A stretch of 64,000 nt of DNA from Streptomyces erythrochromogenes (GCF_036170895.1 NZ_CP108036.1:4154001-4218000); one strand, 5' to 3'; shown: positions 33,129-41,938, counted from the first letter of the stretch. A program made the numbers and translations. The notes: generated by a model not told the origin, from the sequence alone.

Positions 33129-33862
33129 CCGGCACCGACACCAACGCCGCCACCGTCACCGCGGCGGCCCTCGCCCTCGGCGACGACGCGCTGATCCTCT
33201 CCCACCGCCTCGGCGAGTGGGCGGGACACGCCCCCGTCCTGGAGGAGGAGGTCGCCCTCGCCAACATCGCGCTCGACCTGCTCGGCCAGGCCCGCATCCT
33301 GCTGTCGATGGCCGGCGACGAGGACGAGCTGGCCTTCCTGCGCGAGGAGCGGTCCTTCCGCAACCTCCAGCTGGTCGAGCAGCCGAACGGCGACTTCGCC
33401 CACACCATCGCCCGCCAGCTCTACTTCTCCGTCCACCAGCACGAGCTCTACGCGGAACTCGCCCGCGGGGACGGCCCGTTCGCGCCGCTCGCGGCCAAGG
33501 CCGTCAAGGAGACGGCGTACCACCGCGACCACGCCGAGCAGTGGACCCTGCGGCTCGGCGACGGCACCGAAGAGAGCCGCGCCCGCATGCAGGCCGCGCT
33601 GAAGGCCCTGTGGAAGTACACCGGGGAGCTCTTCCAGCCGGTGGACGGCCTCGACGGCGTGGACTGGGCCGCCCTCGAAGAGCGCTGGCTGGCCGCGCTG
33701 ACCGACGTCGTCGAGCGGGCCGGGCTCACCCTGCCCGAAGGACCGCGCACCGGCGCCTGGGCAGCCGGGTCCGGCCGCCAGGGCCTGCACACCGAGTCCT
33801 TCGGCCGGATGCTGGCCGAGATGCAGCATCTGCACCGCAGCCACCCGGGGGCGTCATGGTGA
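33125..33862 (+). CDS. paaC: Phenylacetyl-CoA epoxidase subunit PaaC (structural)
   Basis: 245 residues from GTG 33125, overlapping the paaB stop (GTGA). A ferritin-like subunit resembling PaaA but without a working iron site: LGDDALILSHRLGEWAGHAPVLEEEVALANIALDLLGQAR (read in parts) and AVKETAYHRDHAEQWTLRLGDGTEES. It forms the stable PaaAC heterodimer core. Confidence 0.92.
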   Translation: MTGTDTNAATVTAAALALGDDALILSHRLGEWAGHAPVLEEEVALANIALDLLGQARILLSMAGDEDELAFLREERSFRNLQLVEQPNGDFAHTIARQLYFSVHQHELYAELARGDGPFAPLAAKAVKETAYHRDHAEQWTLRLGDGTEESRARMQAALKALWKYTGELFQPVDGLDGVDWAALEERWLAALTDVVERAGLTLPEGPRTGAWAAGSGRQGLHTESFGRMLAEMQHLHRSHPGASW

Positions 33863-34365
33863 CCACCGCCGGCGTCCCGACCACCCGCCTGGAGGCCGAG
33901 CTGGCCGAGCTGGCCGGATCCGTCCCGGACCCCGAGCTGCCGGTGCTCACCCTCGGCGAGCTGGGCGTGGTGCGCGGTGTGCGGATGCACGAGGACGGCC
34001 ACGCCGAGGTCACCCTCACGCCCACCTACACCGGCTGCCCGGCCATCGAGGCCATGTCCGCCGACATCGAGCGGGTCCTGACCGGCCACGGCATCCCCCA
34101 GGTGCGGGTGACCACCGTGCTTGCCCCGGCCTGGTCCACGGACGACATCAGCGCCGAGGGCCGCCGCAAGCTGGCCGAGTTCGGCATCGCCCCGCCCCGG
34201 CCGCACGCGGCCGGCGGGCCCGTCCCGGTGACCCTGTCCGTCCGCTGCCCGAACTGCGGATCGACCGACACCGAGCTGCTGAGCCGCTTCTCCTCCACCG
34301 CGTGCAAGGCGCTGCGCCGCTGCACCGCCTGCCGCGAACCGTTCGACCACTTCAAGGAGCTGTAG
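33856..34365 (+). CDS. paaD: Phenylacetate degradation protein PaaD (Fe-S assembly factor)
   Basis: 169 residues with an N-terminal MIP18/SufT-type domain (SVPDPELPVLTLGELGVVRGV and TPTYTGCPAIEAM, with the conserved Cys) and a C-terminal zinc ribbon (CPNCGS ... CTACREPFDHFKEL). It is thought to help load metal centres into the epoxidase system. ATG 33856 overlaps the end of paaC by 7 bp. Confidence 0.9.
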   Translation: MVTTAGVPTTRLEAELAELAGSVPDPELPVLTLGELGVVRGVRMHEDGHAEVTLTPTYTGCPAIEAMSADIERVLTGHGIPQVRVTTVLAPAWSTDDISAEGRRKLAEFGIAPPRPHAAGGPVPVTLSVRCPNCGSTDTELLSRFSSTACKALRRCTACREPFDHFKEL

Positions 34366-35472
34366 ATGGCCGCCCCCCGCCACGGCGCGTTCCACCCGCT
34401 GACGGTGGCGGACGTCGACCGGCTCACCGACGACTCGGTGGCGCTGACCCTGCGGGTTCCCGAGGAGCTGCGCGAGGACTACCGGCACGCCCCCGGCCAG
34501 CACCTGACGCTGCGCCGCACCGCCCCCGACGGCGGCACCGAGGTCCGCCGCACCTACTCGATCTGCTCGCCCGCCCCCACGGCGGACGGCCCGGGCCCGG
34601 CCCTGCTGCGGGTCGGCGTGCGGCTCGTGGAGGGCGGCGAGTTCTCCACCTTCGCGCACAAGGAGATCGCGGCCGGCGACGTGCTGGACGTCATGGTCCC
34701 GGCCGGGCGCTTCGTCCTGGACCCCGCCGCGGCCCCCGCCTCCGGGCACTACGCCGCGATCGTCGGCGGCAGCGGGATCACACCCGTGCTCTCGATCGCC
34801 GCGAGCCTGCTGGCCGCGCGGCCCGACGCCCGCTTCTGCCTCGTGCGCAGCGACCGTACGGCCGCTTCGACGATGTTCCTGGAGGAGGTCGCCGACCTCA
34901 AGGACCGCTATCCGTCGCGGTTCCAGCTGGTCACGGTCCTCTCCCGGGAGGAGCAGGAGTCGGGACTGCCCTCCGGCCGGCTGGACGAGGAGCGGCTGGC
35001 CTCCCTGCTGCCCGCGCTGCTGCCGGTGGCGGAGGTCACGGGCTGGTTCCTGTGCGGGCCCTACGGCCTGGTGCAGGGAGCAGAGCGCGCCCTGAGCTCG
35101 CTCGGCGTCGCCCGGACCCGGGTGCACGAGGAGATCTTCCACGTCGAGGACACCACCCCCGCGCCGGCCCGCGCGACGGCGTCGGCGGCTGCCACGCACG
35201 GCCGGGTCACCGCACGGCTCGACGGGCGCTCCGGCACCTGGCCCGTCCAGGACGGCGAGTCGCTGCTGGACGCGGTGCTCCGCAACCGCGCGGACGCCCC
35301 CTACGCCTGCAAGGGCGGTGTCTGCGGCACCTGCCGGGCGTTCGTGGTGTCGGGTGAGGTCCGGATGGACCGCAATTTCGCCCTGGAGGCCGAGGAGACC
35401 GACGCCGGCTTCGTCCTGGCCTGCCAGTCGCACCCGGTCACCGAGGAAGTGGAGATCGACTTCGACCGCTAG
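34366..35472 (+). CDS. paaE: Phenylacetyl-CoA epoxidase reductase PaaE
   Basis: 368 residues starting directly after the paaD stop. Three parts: an FAD-binding ferredoxin-reductase domain (RRTYSICSPAP is the flavin motif), an NAD(P) domain (YAAIVGGSGITPVLSIAASLL; FLCGPYGLV), and a C-terminal plant-type 2Fe-2S ferredoxin with ligands in CKGGVCGTCRAF and VLACQSHP. It passes electrons from NADPH to PaaA. It ends the paaABCDE operon; the later genes of the pathway (paaK, paaG, paaZ, paaJ) are not in the window. Confidence 0.93.
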   Translation: MAAPRHGAFHPLTVADVDRLTDDSVALTLRVPEELREDYRHAPGQHLTLRRTAPDGGTEVRRTYSICSPAPTADGPGPALLRVGVRLVEGGEFSTFAHKEIAAGDVLDVMVPAGRFVLDPAAAPASGHYAAIVGGSGITPVLSIAASLLAARPDARFCLVRSDRTAASTMFLEEVADLKDRYPSRFQLVTVLSREEQESGLPSGRLDEERLASLLPALLPVAEVTGWFLCGPYGLVQGAERALSSLGVARTRVHEEIFHVEDTTPAPARATASAAATHGRVTARLDGRSGTWPVQDGESLLDAVLRNRADAPYACKGGVCGTCRAFVVSGEVRMDRNFALEAEETDAGFVLACQSHPVTEEVEIDFDR

Positions 35473-35519
35473 TCACTGCCCCCCGGTCCCGCCCCGGCCG
35501 TCCTCCCCTGTCCATTTTC

Positions 35520-35533
35520 AGGAACGTGTTCTA
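35520..35533. promoter_or_regulatory. TetR (KstR-like) palindrome upstream of the acyl-CoA dehydrogenase
   Basis: AGGAACGTGTTCTA has the inverted arms GAAC/GTTC around GT and agrees with the actinobacterial KstR motif TnnAACnnGTTnnA except at the first base. It is 38 bp before the GTG start. Confidence 0.45.
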
Positions 35534-35571
35534 TCTTGACGCCCCGTCAGGTCAGAACGGGAGGACAGGCA

Positions 35572-36714
35572 GTGGACTTCACCTTCACCGAGGAGCAGCG
35601 GGCCGCCGTCGAGGCGGCCAGGGCCGTGTTCGCGGACGTCGCGCCCGACGGCGTGCCCAGCCCCGCGCTCACCCCGGGCGCCGTCGCCGACGACTTCGAC
35701 CGCCCGCTGTGGGCCAAGCTCGCCGCGTCCGACCTGCTCGGCCTCGTCCTCGCCGAGGAGCACGGCGGCGCAGGCCTGGACACCATCGCCCTGTGCCTCG
35801 TCCTGCGCGAGGCCGCCCGGGTGCTGGCCCGGGTCCCGCTGCTGGAGCACTGCGCCACCGCCATGGCCGTCCAGGCGCACGGCAGCCCCGAACTGGCCGC
35901 CGCCCTGCTGCCCGGCGCCGGACGCGGCACGCTCGTCCTCACCGCGGCCGCCAACGGCCGCTCCGGCCACGACCCGGCCGAACTCGCCGTCACCGCACGG
36001 CTCGACGGCGAAGCGTGGGTCCTGGAGGGCACCCAGACCGCCGTCCCCTGGGCGCACACCGCCGATTGGATCGCCGTACCGGCCCACACCGGCGAGGGCG
36101 AGTCCGTCCTCGCGCTGGTCCCGCGCACCGCCGAGGGTCTCGCCCTCGCCGAGCAGGTCTCCACCAGCGGCGAGCGGTTCGCCGAACTCGCCCTGGACGG
36201 CGTACGGGTGGAGCGCAGCCACCTGATCGACAACCCGGAGGCCTGGGAGCGGCTCCGCCAGCTCCTCACCACCGGTACCTGCGCCCTCGCGCTCGGACTG
36301 GGCGAGGGCGTCCTCCGCATGACGAGCCAATACACCAGCAAGCGCGAGCAGTTCGGCTTCCCCGTGGCCACCTTCCAGGCGGTCGCCGTCCAGGCCGCCG
36401 ACCGCTACATCGACCTGCGCGCCATGGAGGTCACCCTGTGGCAGGCCGCCTGGCGGCTCGACGCCGCCACGGGCGGCGCCGGCGGTCCGCTGCCGAGTGC
36501 GGGCGACGTGGCGGTCGCCAAGATCTGGGCCTCGGAGGGCGTGCGCAGGGTCGTACAGACGGCCCAGCACCTGCACGGCGGCTTCGGTGCCGACACCGAC
36601 TACCCGCTGCACCGCTATCACGCCTGGGCCAAGCAGCTGGAGCTCCAGCTGGGCCCGGCGGCCGCGCACGAAGAGGCCCTGGGCGACCTGCTGGCCGCCC
36701 ACCCCCTCGCCTGA
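35572..36714 (+). CDS. Acyl-CoA dehydrogenase family protein
   Basis: 380 residues from GTG 35572, which has GGGAGG 7 bases upstream. N-terminal helices (DFTFTEEQRAAVEAARAVFADVAP), a middle beta domain (LVLTAAANGRSGHDP) that is shorter than usual and a C-terminal helical domain with YTSKREQFGFPVATFQAV and LHGGFGADTDYPLHRYHAWAKQLELQLG. The shape matches the steroid-type (FadE/ChsE) dehydrogenases that act as heteromers. The usual active-site glutamate near the C-terminus is not obvious by eye. A KstR-like palindrome precedes it. It ends 4 bp from the convergent rhodanese gene. Confidence 0.85.
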   Translation: MDFTFTEEQRAAVEAARAVFADVAPDGVPSPALTPGAVADDFDRPLWAKLAASDLLGLVLAEEHGGAGLDTIALCLVLREAARVLARVPLLEHCATAMAVQAHGSPELAAALLPGAGRGTLVLTAAANGRSGHDPAELAVTARLDGEAWVLEGTQTAVPWAHTADWIAVPAHTGEGESVLALVPRTAEGLALAEQVSTSGERFAELALDGVRVERSHLIDNPEAWERLRQLLTTGTCALALGLGEGVLRMTSQYTSKREQFGFPVATFQAVAVQAADRYIDLRAMEVTLWQAAWRLDAATGGAGGPLPSAGDVAVAKIWASEGVRRVVQTAQHLHGGFGADTDYPLHRYHAWAKQLELQLGPAAAHEEALGDLLAAHPLA

Positions 36715-36718
36715 CCCC

Positions 36719-37063
36719 CTAGAGCACGAAGGCCGGGTTTCCGCTGTCCGTCACCATCGGGCGCCCGGCACCGTCCCAGGCCTGCATCCCGCCGTCGACG
36801 TTCACGGCGTCGATGTCCTGGCGCACCAGGTACTGGGTGACCTGCGCGGAGCGCCCGCCGACCCGGCACATCACGTACACGCGGCGGCCGTCCTCGACGG
36901 CCTCCGTCAGCTCGCCGAAGCGGGCCACGAAGTCGCTCATGGGGATGTGCAGAGCGCCCTCGACGTGCCCGGCCGCCCATTCGTCGTCCTCACGGACGTC
37001 GAGGACAAAGCCTTCGGAGGGCACCGCGGCGGCATCCACCGAGGGAAGCGGTCCGAAGTTCAT
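36719..37063 (-). CDS. Rhodanese-like sulfurtransferase domain protein
   Basis: A 114-residue single-domain rhodanese: FVLDVREDDEWAAGHVEGALHIPMSDF, then the active-site loop CRVGGRSAQV with the catalytic Cys (about residue 66), and VNVDGGMQAWDGAGRPM. It carries sulfur as a persulfide. ATG 37063 has GAGAAGG upstream. No partner is suggested by its neighbours. Confidence 0.9.
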   Translation of the reverse strand: MNFGPLPSVDAAAVPSEGFVLDVREDDEWAAGHVEGALHIPMSDFVARFGELTEAVEDGRRVYVMCRVGGRSAQVTQYLVRQDIDAVNVDGGMQAWDGAGRPMVTDSGNPAFVL

Positions 37064-37147
37064 AACTGTCGCCTTCTCTCTTCACAGGTCTGCGGCCAAC
37101 CTATCCGACCCGCAGCCCCGGCCACGTCCGTGCGGGGCGCCCCGCTC

Positions 37148-38011
37148 TCACTCGGCGGCGAGCTCGGCCGCCAGCTCCGCCTCGCGCTCGGAGACCTGTG
37201 CCAACAGCTGCTCCGCGATCTCCTCCAGCAGCCGGTCCGGGTCGTCGGGAGCCATCCGCAGCATCGACCCGATCGCGCTCTCCTCCAGCTCCTTCGCCAC
37301 GAGCGACAGCAGCTCCTTGCGGCGCGCCAGCCACTCCAGCCGGGCGTACAGCTCCTCGCTCTCGCCGGGCGCGGCCGCCTCGGGCGCCGGCCCGGCCGCC
37401 CACTCCTCGGCCAGCTCGCGCAGCAGCCCCTCGTCGCCCCGCCCGTACGCGGCGTTGACCCGCGCGATGAACGCGTCGCGGCGCTCCCGCTCGCCCTCCT
37501 CCTGGGCCAGGTCGGGGTGGGCCTGGCGGACCAGCTCGCGGTAGAGGCGGCGTACCTCCTCGGAGGGCCGCACCCGCTCCGGCGGCCGGACGGGCCGGTC
37601 GGTGAGCATCGCGGCGGCGTCGTCGGAGATGCCCTCCGAGCCCAGCCAGTCGTGGAAGAGCTCGTCCACCCCGGGCATCGGCATGACCAGCGAGCGCGCG
37701 TCCCGGGCCCGCCGCAGGTCCTCGGCATCGCCGGTGCGCGCCGCCTTCGCCTCGGCGATCAGCGCGTCCAGCTCGTCGAGCCGCGTGTACATGGGTCCGA
37801 GCTTCTGGTGGTGCAGGCGGGAGAAGTTCTCCACCTCCACGCGGAAGGTCTCCACCGCGATCTCGAACTCGATCAGCGCCTGCTCGGCGGCCCGTACGGC
37901 CCGCTCCAGGCGCGCCTCGGGGCGTTCCTCGGGACGCTCCTCACCGGTGACGGCGGAGTCGCCGGATCCACCGGGGACTGTCTGCTCAGGCTGCTCGGTC
38001 TGCTCGCTCAC
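37148..38011 (-). CDS. J-domain-containing protein (DnaJ-like co-chaperone)
   Basis: 287 residues. A coiled-coil N-terminal half (residues 30-95, AAEQALIEFEIAVETFRVEVENF, split) is followed by a J-like domain around residues 150-200 with the HPD triad in LVRQAHPDLAQEEGERERRDAFIARVNAAYGRGD (parts). The C-terminal third is again helical and charged (LARRKELLSLVAKELEES). The J domain sits in the middle instead of at the N-terminus, so this is a type III protein. The acidic N-terminal tail is disordered. A parS site lies 33 bp upstream of its ATG. Confidence 0.8.
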   Translation of the reverse strand: MSEQTEQPEQTVPGGSGDSAVTGEERPEERPEARLERAVRAAEQALIEFEIAVETFRVEVENFSRLHHQKLGPMYTRLDELDALIAEAKAARTGDAEDLRRARDARSLVMPMPGVDELFHDWLGSEGISDDAAAMLTDRPVRPPERVRPSEEVRRLYRELVRQAHPDLAQEEGERERRDAFIARVNAAYGRGDEGLLRELAEEWAAGPAPEAAAPGESEELYARLEWLARRKELLSLVAKELEESAIGSMLRMAPDDPDRLLEEIAEQLLAQVSEREAELAAELAAE

Positions 38012-38036
38012 CCGGCCAGGGTACGGCCCGCCCGCG

Positions 38037-38066
38037 CGGGCGATGTTTCACGTGAAACATCGCCCG
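38037..38066. other. parS (ParB-binding) site within a 30-bp perfect palindrome
   Basis: The core GTTTCACGTGAAAC (38045-38058) with its T/A flanks is perfect, and the symmetry extends to 15 bp per arm (38037-38066). It lies in the 76-bp gap between the DUF2252 gene and the J-domain gene. Confidence 0.93.
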
Positions 38067-38087
38067 TCGCGCAGCGACCCGCGCGAC

Positions 38088-39488
38088 CTACACTCCGGTC
38101 TCCGCGGCGATGCGGCCGGCCCGCACCGCGGCCACCAGGTCGGCGTGGTCGGCCTCGGTCCGGTCGGCGTAGGCCACGGCGAACGCCGCCATCGCCTCGT
38201 CCAGCTCTTCGTTCTTCCCGCAGTAGCCGGCCAGCAGCCGGGGATCGACGCTGTGCGCGTGCGCCCGGGCCAGCAGCGCTCCGGTCATCCGCCCGTAGTC
38301 GTCGATCTGGTCGGGGGTCAGGGCCGCCGGGTCCACGCTGCCCTTGCGATTGCGGAACTGGCGGACCTGGTACGGGCGCCCCTCCACCGTGGTCCAGCCC
38401 AGCATGATGTCGGAGACCACCTGCATCCGCTTCTGCCCGGCCACCACCCGGCGGCCCTCGTGCTCCTCCGGCGGCGAGGTGAAGCCCAGCCCCGGCAGGT
38501 GCGGGAGCAGCACCGAGGGCCGGGCCTCCTTCACCTGGAGGACCAGCGGTTCGCCCCGGTGGTCCAGCAGCAGGACCACGTACGAACGGGTGCCGACGCT
38601 CCCGGTGCCCACCACGCGGAAGGCCACGTCGTGGATCGCGTACCGGGCCAGCAGCGGCAGCCGGTCGCCCTGGAGGGTCTGCAGGTAGGGGCCGAGCGAG
38701 GCGGCGACGGCCGCAGCCTCCCCGTCCGTGACGCGGCGCAGCACGGGCAGCGCGTCGACGAAGCGGCGACCGCCGTCCGGTCCGATCTCGGTCGACTTGG
38801 TGGCGAACCGCGCGGAGGTGTTGTTGCGGGCCTTCTCGGAGACCCGCTCCAGGGTGCCCAGCAGATCGCGGGCGTCGGCGTGCGAGACCAGTTCCTCGTC
38901 GGCGATGGCGTTCCAGGCATCGAGCGCGGGCAGCTTGGCCAGCAGCCGCATGGTCCGCCGGTAGGCGCCCACTGCGTCCAGCGCGGCCGCCCGGCAGGTG
39001 TCCTCGTCCGCCCCGACCACCCGGCCGGCCAGCACCAGCGAGGCCGCCAGCCGCTTGACGTCCCACTCCCACGGACCGAACACGGTCTCGTCGAAGTCGT
39101 TCAGGTCGATGACGAGCCGGCCGCGCGCGTCCCCGTACAGGCCGAAGTTGGCCGCGTGCGCGTCGCCGCAGATCTGCGCACCGACGCCCGTCACGGGACT
39201 GCCGGACAGGTCGTGCGCCATCAGCCCGGCCGCCCCGCGCAGGAACGCGAAGGGGTTCGCGGCCATCCGGCCGACCCGTATGGGCGTCAGCTCGGCCACC
39301 CGCCCGGCGTTGGACTCCTCCACCGCCCGCACCGCGTCCGGCCGCCCGGCCGGCATCGTGAAGCCCGCGTGCGCCGCCCGCGGCACACGGACGCGCAGCG
39401 CCTTGCCCGCCTCCTTCGGCGAGTCCGCCGCCACGCGCGGCGCGAACCCCGCCACGTCCGGAATCCGCTGTCCCGCTGTCGCCGCCAT
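38088..39488 (-). CDS. DUF2252 family protein (kinase-like fold)
   Basis: 466 residues from ATG 39488. Conserved family sequence includes RVGRMAANPFAFLRGAAGLM, VGAQICGDAHAANFGLYGD, LVIDLNDFDETVFGPWEWDVKRLAASL and FRNRKGSVD, each visible in order. The HAANFG and DLNDFDE motifs resemble the catalytic and metal loops of aminoglycoside-phosphotransferase/kinase folds, so the family may phosphorylate a small molecule, but no substrate is known. The first 60 residues are variable. Confidence 0.85.
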   Translation of the reverse strand: MAATAGQRIPDVAGFAPRVAADSPKEAGKALRVRVPRAAHAGFTMPAGRPDAVRAVEESNAGRVAELTPIRVGRMAANPFAFLRGAAGLMAHDLSGSPVTGVGAQICGDAHAANFGLYGDARGRLVIDLNDFDETVFGPWEWDVKRLAASLVLAGRVVGADEDTCRAAALDAVGAYRRTMRLLAKLPALDAWNAIADEELVSHADARDLLGTLERVSEKARNNTSARFATKSTEIGPDGGRRFVDALPVLRRVTDGEAAAVAASLGPYLQTLQGDRLPLLARYAIHDVAFRVVGTGSVGTRSYVVLLLDHRGEPLVLQVKEARPSVLLPHLPGLGFTSPPEEHEGRRVVAGQKRMQVVSDIMLGWTTVEGRPYQVRQFRNRKGSVDPAALTPDQIDDYGRMTGALLARAHAHSVDPRLLAGYCGKNEELDEAMAAFAVAYADRTEADHADLVAAVRAGRIAAETGV

Positions 39489-39546
39489 CGGTGCCGCCCC
39501 CACCCGTTCGTCATGTGATCGCTTCGAGAACGGGCTGACCGTATCG

Positions 39547-39596
39547 ACAGCCCGGCATCCCTGGCCAGCGGCTACAGCCCGGCGTCCCTGGCCAGC
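39547..39596. repeat. 23-bp imperfect direct repeat at the 3' end of the response-regulator gene
   Basis: Copies at 39547-39569 and 39574-39596 differ at one base. The second copy holds the last codons and stop of the response regulator, so the first copy is a duplicated gene end. Confidence 0.75.
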
Positions 39597-40231
39597 AGCG
39601 CCGCCTGGACCCGGTTCTCGCAGCCCAGCTTCGCCAGGATCCGGCTCACGTACGTCTTCACGGTGGCCTCGCTCATGTGCAGGCGACGGCCCGCGTCCGC
39701 GTTGGACAGGCCCTCGCCGAGCAGCGCCAGCACGCCCCGCTCCCGCTCGCTCAGCTCTGCGACCTGCCGGCGGGCCTCCTCGCCGCGCGCGGCGGCCTTG
39801 CCCGACGCCAGCTGGTCCACGACGTGCCGGGTGGCCCCGGGCGAGAGGTAGGCGTCCCCGGCCGCGGCCGCCCGGACCGCCCCGATCAGCTCGCCCGGCG
39901 CCGAGTCCTTCAGCAGGAACCCCGCCCCGCCCTGGCCCAGCGCCCGCAGCACGTTCTCCTTCTCGCCGAAGGTGGTCAGGATCAGGGCCCGCACCTCCGG
40001 CGCGGCCCGCCGGAGCTCGACCAGCGCGGTCAGACCGTCCATCACCGGCATCTGGATGTCGAGCAGCATCACCTCGGGGGTGTGCGAGCGGGCCAGCTCC
40101 ACCGCCTCCCGGCCGTTCGCCGCCTCCGCGACGACCTCGATGTCCGGCGCCGAGGTCAGGATCATCCTGATCCCGGCCCGGATCAGCGGCTCGTCGTCGG
40201 CGATCACCACTCTGATCACTTCGGCTGTCAC
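39572..40231 (-). CDS. NarL/LuxR-family response regulator
   Basis: 219 residues: receiver domain (VVIADDEPLIRAGIRMIL acidic pair, VMLLDIQMPVMDG phospho-acceptor, LTTFGEKENV, FLLKDSAP) and LuxR helix-turn-helix (LSERERGVLALLGEGLSNADAGRRLHMSEATVKTYVSRILAKLG, in parts). GTG 40231 starts 9 bp after the stop of the cognate histidine kinase, so the two form one operon. The target genes are unknown. Confidence 0.92.
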   Translation of the reverse strand: MTAEVIRVVIADDEPLIRAGIRMILTSAPDIEVVAEAANGREAVELARSHTPEVMLLDIQMPVMDGLTALVELRRAAPEVRALILTTFGEKENVLRALGQGGAGFLLKDSAPGELIGAVRAAAAGDAYLSPGATRHVVDQLASGKAAARGEEARRQVAELSERERGVLALLGEGLSNADAGRRLHMSEATVKTYVSRILAKLGCENRVQAALLARDAGL

Positions 40232-40240
40232 CCCGTGCTC

Positions 40241-41938
40241 CTACTGCTTGACCTCGTACGCCTGCTTGTCCACGAGCTTGCCGTCCAGGAAGCAGAACCG
40301 GAAAACCAGGTCCGTGGTCAGTGTGCTGGGCTGATGGTCGGCCAGCAGCACCAGGCACTGCGCGCCCTCCGGCCGGGGCGGCCCCTTCCGCTCGGCCCCC
40401 GCGGTCAGGAAGCTCTCGCCGCTCGGCAACCGCCCGCGGACCGACTTCTCGCTCTCGCCCACGTGCACGGCGTCGTACTCGTCCCGGCCGATCATCGAGT
40501 CGCTCGCCGTGTCCATCAACATCACCGCCGCGGCGACCATCACGATCACCAGCACCACCACCGCCGCGAAGGCGATCCCGCAGCCCACCGCGATCCCGCC
40601 GGCGCGGCTGGGGACCCGTACGGCCAGGTCCCGGTCCACCGCGGCCCAGTCCATCGGCTGCTGCTCGCCGCGCCGCCCCCGCACCTGGGGCGGGGTGCCC
40701 TTCTGCGCCTGCGCCTGCTGTCCGAAGTCGTCGGCCACGTCCTGGGCGCCGGCCGGCTCCGTGCCGTACGGCAGCACGCCGGCCACCCGGAACCCGCCGC
40801 CGTCGGCGGGGCCCGCGTGCACCATGCCGCCGACCAGCCGGGCCCGCTCGCGCAGCCCCGTCAGGCCCTGCCCGCCCGACACCACGTCCTCGTCCGGTCC
40901 GGCCGACGGCCCGTTGGCGATCTCCACCACCAGCGAGTCGTCCTCGTAGCGCAGCTCCACCGTGATCGGCGCCCCCGGAGCGTGCTTGTACGCGTTCGTC
41001 AGCGCCTCCTGCACGATCCTGTACGCGGCGTGGTCGCACGCCGCGACCAGCGGCCTCGGCCGCCCCGAGGTGGTCAGCCGCACCTCGGTCCCCGCGCCCC
41101 GCGCCGCCTCCACGACCCCCGCGATCCCGGCGACTCCGCGCGCCGCGGGCTGCGCCTCCTCCACCGGCGCGGGCGCCTCCACGCCGTCGCGCAGGATGCC
41201 GACGACCTCGCGCAGTTCGTGCATCGCGGACACCGAGGCCTGCCGCAGCACGCCCACGGCCTCCCGCTGACGGTCGGTGAGCTCGGGATCCACCTCCAGC
41301 GCACCCGTGTGCACGGAGATCAACGCCAGCTGGTGGCCGAGGCTGTCGTGCATGTCCTGGGCTATGCGCTGGCGCTCGCGCAGCCGCGCCTGACCGGCGA
41401 CCATGGCCCGCTCGCGCAGCAGCTGGCCGTTGCGCTCGTGCAGCGCCGCGAGCAGGGTGCGGCGCTGGGACCAGTACCGGCTGGCCAGCCCCGGCATCAC
41501 GGTGACCGCCAGGAACATCAGCGTGGAGAACACGATCACCAGGAGCGGCCGCATCTGCGACCACTGGTCCAGGACGCTGAGGGCGATCGACGCGACGAAG
41601 GCCAGCGTGAAGGCGCCGAGCGCCCGGCCCACGCCGACGATCCGCCGGCCGGCCGACCAGCCCAGCAGCGGCAGGACGAAGAACAGCCCCGGGAGGGCGG
41701 CGCTCAGCGCCGAACCCGCCACGAGGGTCGCCGCCGGCAGCCGCCGGCGCAGCAGGGCCAGGACCACCACGACGACGGCGCCCAGCAGCATCCGCTGCCC
41801 GGACCCCCGGTCGAGTTCCTCGACGCCCAGTCCGAGGATGGCCAGCACACCGGCGAGGGCGAGGTCCCCCGCCAACATCCGCCACGTCCACGGCTCGGGG
41901 CCCCGCAGCCAGTCCCAGCCCGCTCGTGTCTTCGCCAT
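40241..41938 (-). CDS. HisKA_3 sensor histidine kinase with an extra C-terminal transmembrane and outside domain
   Basis: 565 residues. N-terminal membrane part with several helices (residues 22-155), a HisKA_3 dimerisation region with the phospho-acceptor in RIAQDMHDSLGHQL (His197), and a HATPase_c domain with the N-box EALTNAYKHA (Asn315) and glycine box GGQGLTGLRER. Unusually, after the catalytic domain there is a linker, a further transmembrane helix (residues 448-475) and an extracytoplasmic domain of about 90 residues with VHVGESEKSVRGRLPSGESF, which recalls BamE/SmpA-type folds, and two Cys. ATG 41938 is chosen. The gene is coupled to the response regulator downstream. Confidence 0.9.
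   Translation of the reverse strand: MAKTRAGWDWLRGPEPWTWRMLAGDLALAGVLAILGLGVEELDRGSGQRMLLGAVVVVVLALLRRRLPAATLVAGSALSAALPGLFFVLPLLGWSAGRRIVGVGRALGAFTLAFVASIALSVLDQWSQMRPLLVIVFSTLMFLAVTVMPGLASRYWSQRRTLLAALHERNGQLLRERAMVAGQARLRERQRIAQDMHDSLGHQLALISVHTGALEVDPELTDRQREAVGVLRQASVSAMHELREVVGILRDGVEAPAPVEEAQPAARGVAGIAGVVEAARGAGTEVRLTTSGRPRPLVAACDHAAYRIVQEALTNAYKHAPGAPITVELRYEDDSLVVEIANGPSAGPDEDVVSGGQGLTGLRERARLVGGMVHAGPADGGGFRVAGVLPYGTEPAGAQDVADDFGQQAQAQKGTPPQVRGRRGEQQPMDWAAVDRDLAVRVPSRAGGIAVGCGIAFAAVVVLVIVMVAAAVMLMDTASDSMIGRDEYDAVHVGESEKSVRGRLPSGESFLTAGAERKGPPRPEGAQCLVLLADHQPSTLTTDLVFRFCFLDGKLVDKQAYEVKQ

Noticed and set aside
40261..40290. DnaA-box-like TTGTCCACG in the histidine kinase gene
   Set aside because: One mismatch inside coding sequence with no second box nearby; expected by chance in a 64-kb window.
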